This document shows positions 1 through 5,383 of a stretch of DNA of 6,460 nucleotides, in pieces; position 1 is the first letter of the stretch; the number at the start of each line of letters is the position of its first letter. Under the pieces are notes generated by a model. That model was not told the origin of the DNA. It searched no databases and saw only the letters and a list, made by a program, of their open reading frames with translations. The position numbers were made by a program, and so were the translations under genes. The stretch covers positions 1 to 6,460 of the forward strand of contig DATIPA010000124.1 in assembly GCA_035472475.1 (NCBI GenBank), read 5' to 3'. The DNA comes from JAFAXD01 sp035472475. GTDB lineage: Bacteria > Pseudomonadota > Alphaproteobacteria > Rhizobiales > Xanthobacteraceae.

Positions 1-82
1 GGAATTTGGCATCATCGACAAGGTGATGGAAAAACGTTCCGAGGACATCGGCGAACTGATTGCCGCCGCGAAATCCTCCTAA
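1..82 (+). CDS. C-terminal end of a ClpP-like Clp protease proteolytic subunit (partial)
   Basis: Only the last 26 codons are in the window. They are read from base 2 and end at TAA 80-82; the 5' part lies off the left edge. The visible peptide begins EFGIIDKVMEKR and ends in an Ala/Lys/Ser tail. The pattern (E)(F/Y)G(I/L)(I/V)DKV(I/M)EKR is the typical end of ClpP (peptidase family S14). It follows the last helix of the ClpP fold, downstream of the catalytic Ser-His-Asp residues, none of which can be seen here. ClpP forms a cytoplasmic double-heptamer proteolytic chamber that works with AAA+ unfoldases such as ClpX or ClpA. Rhizobia often carry several ClpP paralogues, so this need not be the main housekeeping copy. 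No clpX follows within the window, which would fit a paralogue. The call rests on about a dozen residues and is moderately sure. Confidence 0.6.
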   Translation, partial: EFGIIDKVMEKRSEDIGELIAAAKSS

Positions 83-218
83 GGCCGCCTGCGCCTGACG
101 CTTGGCGAGCCTGTAGCGTTACCATGTCCAGTGTGCGGCAGCGCGCGCCCGTTGCGGCGAACAACTCCGATGCGGTCATGGTCGCCGCACTGTTCGTAAA
201 TGGGTCTTCTTCCCATAG

Positions 219-374
219 TCAGCTGACCGAGGTATCGACGGATTGACCGGTTACGTTGTGACGGCAATAGCATCCAAACCCAAGCAGCCCCAATGAATTA
301 ACAATGCGAGCAATTCTAGATTGGCCCTCAGTGACTCCAACAAACGGTTCGGGTGTGAAGTGATACAGGCGCAT
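219..374 (-). CDS. Short LYHFT-type hypothetical protein, 51 aa, probably a truncated N-terminus
   Basis: The ORF starts at ATG (complement of 372-374) and stops at TGA (complement of 219-221). A good Shine-Dalgarno AAGGA (complement of 380-384) lies five bases upstream, so this start is well supported. The protein begins MRLYHFTPEPFVG. An LYHFT start is common in small bacterial proteins whose first strand carries this His-containing motif, often compared with ADP-ribosyltransferase-like or toxin-like folds. Those proteins are usually well over 100 residues. Here the similarity fades after about residue 12, and the remainder (including CYC at residues 38-40) is not recognisable. Codon third positions are less GC-rich in the second half, and the local DNA is about 46% GC over 301-420. 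The likely explanation is a gene cut off or frameshifted shortly after its start; a genuine 51-aa protein is possible. The function is unknown. Confidence 0.4.
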   Translation of the reverse strand: MRLYHFTPEPFVGVTEGQSRIARIVNSLGLLGFGCYCRHNVTGQSVDTSVS

Positions 375-379
375 CAAAA

Positions 380-384
380 TCCTT
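380..384 (-). promoter_or_regulatory. Ribosome binding site of the LYHFT-type ORF
   Basis: The minus strand reads AAGGA followed by five bases (TTTTG) and then ATG. Sequence and spacing are close to ideal. This is the main reason for treating the short downstream ORF as translated, or translated until recently. Confidence 0.5.
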
Positions 385-481
385 ATCGACCGTCATCAAA
401 TTCTATTCCGGCTCAACAAAACATTGCAGGTTAGCCACAGCGCCAGAAAGCCCATTAGCTTCTATGGGTGCGGATAGAGGG

Positions 482-496
482 GTTAGCCACGCTAAC
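482..496. repeat. Small perfect inverted repeat GTTAGC-CAC-GCTAAC
   Basis: Two 6-base arms (482-487 and 491-496) are exact reverse complements around a CAC spacer. The 10-mer GGTTAGCCAC, which covers the left arm and the spacer, also occurs at 429-438, 52 bases upstream of its copy at 481-490. The site lies in the non-coding stretch between the divergent LYHFT ORF and the four-cysteine gene, where an operator would sit. A match of this size can also arise by chance. Confidence 0.2.
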
Positions 497-592
497 TTGT
501 TGAGTTGACTCGGTTCGATGACACCGGTCCGCAATCGGTGCAGGATCAGTGCTGACTTCTCGCCCAAAGTTGAGTCAGAATGTCGTGCCAAC

Positions 593-600
593 GGAAGGGG
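593..600 (+). promoter_or_regulatory. Ribosome binding site of the four-cysteine small gene
   Basis: GGAAGGGG ends five bases before ATG 606. It decides the start of the small protein in favour of 606 rather than the in-frame GTG at 549, which would add 19 residues lacking the features of the rest of the protein. Confidence 0.5.
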
Positions 601-605
601 CGCTG

Positions 606-788
606 ATGACCGAGAGCATTGAGGTCAAATGTCGAGAATGTGGGAAACGAGGACGCGTGGGAATTGCGTTCCAGTATTTGACCGACCGCGCAGCGAAGTG
701 CAACCGCGGACTGACCGACAACAGGGCCCTGCGCTGCCCGGCGCTCCTGCGGTTATTCTCTGAAGCAAGAAGCAAGCTGAGCCGCTAG
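606..788 (+). CDS. Small four-cysteine, probably zinc-binding protein, 60 aa
   Basis: The ORF runs from ATG 606 to TAG 786-788, with a strong Shine-Dalgarno five bases before the start. The product begins MTESIEVKCRECGKRGRV and is strongly basic. It has four cysteines at residues 9, 12, 32 and 44. The first pair forms a CxxCG knuckle in a beta-like segment, and the last cysteine is in RCPAL before a predicted helix (LLRLFSEARSKL). This spacing fits one structural zinc site, as in small zinc-ribbon proteins that bind nucleic acid or protein partners. There is no signal peptide or membrane segment, so it should be cytoplasmic. I recognise the general look of small cysteine-rich hypothetical proteins from rhizobia but cannot assign a named family or function. 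No partner gene is adjacent on the same strand. The stop codon lies inside a perfect inverted repeat that may end the transcript. Confidence 0.55.
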   Translation: MTESIEVKCRECGKRGRVGIAFQYLTDRAAKCNRGLTDNRALRCPALLRLFSEARSKLSR

Positions 789-803
789 GAGGGTGCTAGC
801 GGC
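781..803 (+). terminator. Hairpin overlapping the stop codon of the four-cysteine gene, possible terminator
   Basis: GCCGCTAG (781-788) and CTAGCGGC (796-803) are perfect 8-base inverted arms around a 7-base loop GAGGGTG. The left arm contains the TAG stop of the small gene. The stem is GC-rich and well placed to end or protect the transcript, but no T-run follows (the next bases are CCGCCGGG). It is therefore not a canonical intrinsic terminator. A 3'-end-stabilising or Rho-associated hairpin is equally possible. Confidence 0.4.
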
Positions 804-1195
804 CCGCCGGGTGGCTTAGAAGTCTGACCAAAACCGCTCATGGCAAATTCGTACTGACCGAGACCGAAAGCGATTCAAATTGTAAGCATCCACCTATCAG
901 AGACTGCCCGAGCGCAAGCCTAAAATCGGATGGTCGACCGGTGATCCTACACCGATAGCGCGCGGATTTTTGCATCGCAATACAAGCCAATTTAAATTGC
1001 ACTTCCTCTCGATCTATCGCATTGCGTGGGTGGTTCACGGTCCGTTTGTCCGAAGGGCCTGAAGTTGCAATAAACTGTAGCCCAGAATGTAGCCTGAAAG
1101 AGGCTTTCCGAGAAAAGCCAAACGATATCAATGCTAAGTTTGGGACGCGGCTTCCCACCGGCCCGCGCGCTCCACGCTTACCTCGACGTGAACGG
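789..1195. other. Stretch without a supported gene
   Basis: After the hairpin, no reading frame here combines a plausible start, a ribosome binding site and recognisable protein sequence. A 106-codon minus-strand frame (838-1158) is open, but its translation looks random. The composition is mixed: 961-1020 has 26 G/C in 60 bases, far below the glnE region. I see no tRNA-like fold, CRISPR array or insertion-sequence ends. Old, fully decayed accessory DNA is the likeliest content. Confidence 0.5.
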
Positions 1196-2020
1196 TTAAC
1201 GCTCGCTTGCGGTCAGAACCGGCATCGCGGGGGCAGATGCCTGCCCGTCCGGATTTGCGCGCGGAGCGCTCGCAGCCGCGGTCAAGCGCGCACGGCTGCG
1301 CGTGGCCGCCGCGCCGAGCGCAGCGCCCCACCGCTTGACCACCGCAGCCATCCGAGAGGCAGCGGGCTGCGATTCTCGACGGGCACGCGCGGGGCGGCGC
1401 CGCCGCGCTTTCGGCGCTTTGGGTTGCAACACGATCTTGACGATCTGGTCGCTCTGGAGGTGGCCGCGCTGCTCCAGGGCATCGGCAAGCCGCACCACGA
1501 TCGCCCAGCGGTCTTTAACGATCCGATCCGCTTCCTCACGCGCCAGACGCACGAGTTGCTGCGCCTCCCGGTGCGACGGAGCGACGCTCGCGGCCAATGT
1601 GCTCGCGCGCTCAAGGTGAGCGCTGTCGTCCGCGCTCAAGCCGGTTCTCGACCGGGTCGCGCGCCCGGCCGACCAGACGATCAGTTTGCTGAACAGCGGC
1701 AAATCGTTGAAGCCGTCGATCTCGCATGCTCCACCACGGCCGAAGCGCCCGGCGCTCAGGCGCCGCACGTGGGCGCCCAAGACCACCGCACTTACGGCTT
1801 GCGCGCTGATGTAGATGCGGATCGCGCGCAAGTCGCGCTTGCGGTTGATCAGGCCCGAAACAAAGCCCCTCATGCCATCGCCCCCAGCACGGTCCCCAAT
1901 AAGCTGACAAGCGAGCCCCTCGCTCCAGCAGGTCGCACAATGCTTTTTCCGCAGAATTGCGGCAAAATAAGTGAGGTCAGGGCGCATCCGCGGCATCCGG
2001 CCAAGCCATTGGTCCAGCAC
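1196..2020 (-). pseudogene. Relic of an M41 (FtsH-type) zinc peptidase domain lacking HExxH
   Basis: The frame is open for 274 codons from a GTG (complement of 2018-2020) to TAA (complement of 1196-1198). Residues 118-122 (AGRAT) and 131-144 (DDSAHLERASTLAA) match the FtsH peptidase pattern GGRAAEE...GASNDxERAT. Residues 151-193, with REEADRIVKDRW and LADALEQRGHL, match the C-terminal helices of M41 (...A...L...R..L..LA..LLE.ETL.G.EI). About 70 residues upstream, where HEAGHA should stand, the frame reads GDGMRGFVSG. In the neighbouring minus frame the same DNA reads WHEGLCFG (His-Glu codons at 1869-1874), so a small deletion may have removed the HExxH site. The aspartate expected as zinc ligand appears as His 134 in my alignment. 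No AAA+ domain is present, as in small stand-alone M41-like proteins. The tail (200-274) is Arg/Ala-rich. Third codon positions are GC-rich, so it was coding on this strand. It is probably inactive; a rewired non-catalytic protein is less likely. Confidence 0.45.
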
Positions 2021-2315
2021 CCGATCCCGCCCGTATCCCTATGGGACGGCGCGGCCGAAGGCGACGGACGGCGACGTGGTCGTCGTCGAGCAGCGGCGCG
2101 ACAATATCTGCCAACGCACGATCTGGCGGCAAAAACACGTCGACGGTCATTGGCAGCTCAATCCGCTCAGCGCTCACCCAGGACGCACGATCACATTCAG
2201 CAACAATTTGTCGCACCACATCGGCCGCGACGACATCAAGGTGAAGATTGCTGGGCTCGTGATCTGGACCGGCGGACCGTTCAGTAGGGCGCACGACTCC
2301 ACGCTGGCAAACTGA
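1971..2315 (+). pseudogene. C-terminal fragment of an S24/LexA-like repressor
   Basis: The frame is open from GTG 1971 to TGA 2313-2315, but only the part from about 2064 is recognisable. It reads DGDVVVVEQRRD, then RTIWRQKHVDGHWQLNPLS, and ends with GLVIWTGGPF. This is the order of the S24 peptidase fold found in LexA, UmuD and phage CI-type repressors: a DGD-VVV strand, the TVKR strand, a W.L.P turn, and a final G.VIW strand. The catalytic serine motif (GDSM) and the whole helix-turn-helix N-terminus are missing. In the TVKR position Trp replaces the catalytic lysine. Third codon positions are much richer in G/C in this frame than in the open minus-strand frame over the same bases, which supports the plus strand. 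The upstream codons of the ORF (1971 to about 2060) do not look like the family. I infer a dead remnant of a prophage- or island-borne regulator. Confidence 0.45.
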
Positions 2316-2416
2316 CATCTATTTTGCTTTTGGCTTTGTCAAGCTGCCAGCGGAATCCGCCGTGCGATATGTTGCTTTGCTGCCATTCCCTTTGGTGAAA
2401 TCGGGCAGAGTCTGAC

Positions 2417-5374
2417 CTAAGGCGTTCGGATGAGCCCTTCGAAGCATTTGCGGACCCGCGCCTGCGTTTCAATGAGATCGGCTTCCAGGGTTGCAAAATC
2501 CGGCACATCGCCCGCCCGGGCCAGGAGGCGAAGCAACCCCGCGCCGGCCGTCTTCGGATTGAACGGCCCGGTGACGCACAGACGAAGCACCTGCGTAAGG
2601 TCGTGATAAAGCCGCGCCGCCGGCCGCAGCACTTCAGCGTCGGCTGGCGCGAGCATGCCGGCGCGCGCGGCCTTCTCGAGGACACGCACCGTCGAGCTGT
2701 CCAGAAGTTCTGGAACGGCAGCCGCGTGCACCAGCTGCAGGTACTGGGCGATAAATTCAATGTCGATCAGCCCGCCGGCGGCGTCCTTGAGATTCCAATG
2801 ATCCTGCTCGCCGCGCTCGGCTGCAATCGCACGCCGCATGTCCGCGACGTCGGAGGCGACATGCGCAGGATCGCGCGGTCGCCGCAGCACGCCGCCAATC
2901 AATGCTTCGATGCGCGTTTTAAATGCCGGCGAACCAGCTATGACGCGCGCCCGCGTCAGCGCCATATGCTCCCAGGTCCATGCTTCGCTGTTTTGATAGT
3001 TGCGAAACGATGCAAACGACGTCGCCAGCGGGCCCGACCGGCCGGATGGCCGCAGCCGCATGTCGACGGCGTAGAGCCGGCCGTAGTTGGTGGGCGAGGT
3101 CAGCGCGTTGATCAGCCGCTGGGTGAGGCGCGCAAAATACTGACTGCCGGTCAGCGGTCGTTGCCCGTCCGAAACCGGATGCTCGTCGTCGAAGTCATAG
3201 ACGAGGATCAGATCGAGGTCCGAGCCGGCGGTCATCTCGCGCCCGCCAAGCTTGCCCATGGCGAGGATCGCAATCTCCTGCCCGGCGATACGGCCATGGT
3301 CGGCCGCGAACCGCTCCTGCACGATGCGCACCATGGCGCGGATCAGCACTTCCGCGAGCTGCGCAAACGTCTCCCCGGCCTGTTCTGCCGTCACCGTTCC
3401 GGAAATGACCCGCACGCCGATCAGAAACATGTGCTCCAAGCCGAACAATCGCGCGCGGTCGAGAAAATCCTCGAACGATATCGCCTGGTCGAGGAAGCTA
3501 GTGAGCCTCGTCTCTAGCGCGGGCGCGTCCGGCAGCGCGCCGAAGAACGCGGGGTCGAGCACGGCATCGATCACATCCGGCTGTAGCGCCAGGATGTCGG
3601 CCAGCCGCGGGGCGGTCGCTAGAATCGTCGCCAGCAGCGCAACCATGTCCCGGTTCTGCAGCAGCATCGAGTAGAAGCGCGCGCCGCCATGCAGCGCCCC
3701 GAGGAAGCGGTCGAACGTCACCAAAGCACCGTCCGGGTGCTCCGCCTGTGCGAGCTGGTCGAGCAGAACCGGCAGCAGCTCGGCGAAATGCTGGCGCGCA
3801 AGCTCGCCTCGCAGCGAGCGATATTCGCCGTCGAGCCAGCGCGCGATCGTTGCCGCCGCTTCCGCCGGATGCTTGAAGCCGAGCTTTGCGAGCGCATCGA
3901 CGCTCGCGCGCGTATTGCGCGGATCGAACACGAGCGCGCCACCCGAAGCGGATGGCGACGGCGGCGCTTCAAACAGGTTGGCGTAGTGACGCTGCACGTT
4001 GCGCAAATGCGTCAACAGAACGCCTGCAAAATCATCGCGGCCGGCAAATCCCATGAACCGCGCGAAGTCCTCCAGCGCGCCGCGCTCGGTCGGCAGCGTG
4101 TGGGTTTGCTCGTCCGCCACCATCTGCAGGCGGTGCTCGACCGTGCGCAGAAATCGATAGGCGGCGTCGAGCTCGGCACGCGCGTCGGGCTTGATCCAGC
4201 CATAGTGCGCGAGCGCCGCCAGGGTCGGCAGGGTTGCGCGCGAACGGAGTTCGGGATTGCGGCCGCCGGCGATCAATTGCTGCGTCTGCACGAAGAACTC
4301 GATTTCGCGGATGCCGCCGCGGCCGAGCTTCACGTTATGACCTTCGACCGCGATCTCGCCGTGGCCTCGGTAGACATGGATCTGCTGCTTCATGGCATGA
4401 ACGTCGGCGAGCGCGGCGTAATCGAGATATTTGCGCCAGACGAACGGCTGCAGATCGGACAACAATGCGACGCCCGCCGCATGATCGCCGGCTACGACGC
4501 GCGCCTTGATCATGGCCGCGCGTTCCCAGTTCTGACCCCGGCGCTCGTAGTAGTCGAGCGCAAACGGCACCGACACAGCGATTTGGGTCGACGACGGATC
4601 CGGCCGCAGGCGAACGTCCACCCGAAACACATAGCCGTCGACGGTTCGTTCCTGCAGCAGCTTGATGAGCTTGCGGGTCACGCGCACGAACAGCATGCCC
4701 GGCTCGGTCCCAGTCACCCGGGCGATGTCGGGATCAAACATCATGATGAGGTCGATGTCGCTCGAGTAGTTGAGCTCGTGCGCGCCCATCTTGCCGAGCG
4801 CCAGCATGAAGTAGCCGGAGCCGAGCTCGGGCCGCGCGGGATCGGGAACGACGAGCCCGTCCTCACGCACCGCTTCCGCCAAGACATGGCGCACCGCCGC
4901 CCCAACCGCGGCGTCGCCGACCTGCGTGAGCGCCTGCGTGATCTCCGGCAGATCCCACACGCCGCCGATGTCGGCGGCCGCAATCAGGAGCGATGCTTCC
5001 GCCTTGGCTTGGCGCCAGATTCGCATTGCGGCCGCCTGCTCCTCGGCGGCGGCCGCCGTCATATCGGCCAACAGGGCTGCAAGCCGCGCTTGCGGATCAC
5101 AGTTCAGCAACGCGAGCCAACGGGCGGGCGACGACGCGATGAGATCAAACAAATAGGGTGAGCCGTCGGCGATGACGTCGGTCAGCGCACGGGCACGCGG
5201 GTAGTCCGCAAACAGCCCGGCCAGCGCCTTTCGCTCGGGCGCATCGCCGAGCCCGTGCAGAAACGCCTCGACGCGCGCCCGCCCGGGCGCGGCCGCGTGT
5301 GCCAACGTGATGCGCTCCGCCAGCTTTGGCGGAGAACCGGCCAAATGTCGCGGCCGTGCAAAGGCTTCTGTCAC
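2417..5374 (-). CDS. glnE: Bifunctional glutamine synthetase adenylyltransferase/adenylyl-removing enzyme
   Basis: The gene is full length (985 codons; E. coli GlnE is about 946). It starts at GTG (complement of 5372-5374) and stops at TAG (complement of 2417-2419). GlnE attaches AMP to a tyrosine of each glutamine synthetase subunit, switching it off, and removes it by phosphorolysis, under control of PII/PII-UMP and glutamine. The N-terminal deadenylylase half has the nucleotidyltransferase motif SSDIDL at residues 204-209, RVDVRLRP at 251-258 and GRGGIREIEF at 351-360. The C-terminal adenylylating half repeats the plan: GSDLDLILVYD at 717-727, DMRLRPSG at 771-778 and LIDIEF at 869-874. The acidic pairs D206/D208 and D719/D721 are the expected metal ligands, so both activities look intact. 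Helical domains lie between and after the halves. The start is nine bases after the kinase stop, with only a weak GGGG-type ribosome binding site, so translation is probably coupled. No promoter is visible inside the block. Confidence 0.97.
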   Translation of the reverse strand: MTEAFARPRHLAGSPPKLAERITLAHAAAPGRARVEAFLHGLGDAPERKALAGLFADYPRARALTDVIADGSPYLFDLIASSPARWLALLNCDPQARLAALLADMTAAAAEEQAAAMRIWRQAKAEASLLIAAADIGGVWDLPEITQALTQVGDAAVGAAVRHVLAEAVREDGLVVPDPARPELGSGYFMLALGKMGAHELNYSSDIDLIMMFDPDIARVTGTEPGMLFVRVTRKLIKLLQERTVDGYVFRVDVRLRPDPSSTQIAVSVPFALDYYERRGQNWERAAMIKARVVAGDHAAGVALLSDLQPFVWRKYLDYAALADVHAMKQQIHVYRGHGEIAVEGHNVKLGRGGIREIEFFVQTQQLIAGGRNPELRSRATLPTLAALAHYGWIKPDARAELDAAYRFLRTVEHRLQMVADEQTHTLPTERGALEDFARFMGFAGRDDFAGVLLTHLRNVQRHYANLFEAPPSPSASGGALVFDPRNTRASVDALAKLGFKHPAEAAATIARWLDGEYRSLRGELARQHFAELLPVLLDQLAQAEHPDGALVTFDRFLGALHGGARFYSMLLQNRDMVALLATILATAPRLADILALQPDVIDAVLDPAFFGALPDAPALETRLTSFLDQAISFEDFLDRARLFGLEHMFLIGVRVISGTVTAEQAGETFAQLAEVLIRAMVRIVQERFAADHGRIAGQEIAILAMGKLGGREMTAGSDLDLILVYDFDDEHPVSDGQRPLTGSQYFARLTQRLINALTSPTNYGRLYAVDMRLRPSGRSGPLATSFASFRNYQNSEAWTWEHMALTRARVIAGSPAFKTRIEALIGGVLRRPRDPAHVASDVADMRRAIAAERGEQDHWNLKDAAGGLIDIEFIAQYLQLVHAAAVPELLDSSTVRVLEKAARAGMLAPADAEVLRPAARLYHDLTQVLRLCVTGPFNPKTAGAGLLRLLARAGDVPDFATLEADLIETQARVRKCFEGLIRTP

Positions 5375-5383
5375 GCCCCAACG

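Noticed and set aside
124..246. 40-codon plus-strand ORF, and overlapping frames containing CPVCG and CGHG
   Set aside because: No RBS before the ATG. The cysteine motifs fall in different frames without starts and would need a frameshift to form a zinc ribbon.
403..591. 62-codon minus-strand ORF upstream of the LYHFT ORF
   Set aside because: Starts at TTG with no RBS and has no recognisable motif. Its spacing to the next ORF is suggestive only.
838..1158. 106-codon minus-strand ORF
   Set aside because: No ribosome binding site and no recognisable family, and it lies in mixed-composition DNA with no coding-like codon bias.
1022..2287. 421-codon plus-strand ORF
   Set aside because: It starts at TTG without an RBS, its translation is low-complexity Arg/Ala/Pro-rich, and it is mostly antisense to the M41-like frame, whose codon bias and motifs are better. 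High-GC antisense artefact.
1977..2318. 113-codon minus-strand ORF opposite the S24-like fragment
   Set aside because: Some segments look protein-like, but third-position GC is clearly higher in the plus-strand frame, which also carries S24-like motifs. No Shine-Dalgarno precedes its ATG.
2314..2342. Perfect TTGACA (-35) on the minus strand at 2337-2342
   Set aside because: No acceptable -10 hexamer is found at 15-18 bases spacing, and the only ORF it would serve was rejected.
2350..2360. Palindrome GCGGAATCCGC downstream of glnE
   Set aside because: A stem of four pairs with a three-base loop and no adjacent T-run is too weak to call a terminator.
3689..5161. 490-codon plus-strand ORF
   Set aside because: Lies entirely opposite glnE, a complete and well-recognised gene. 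Long antisense frames are expected in GC-rich DNA.
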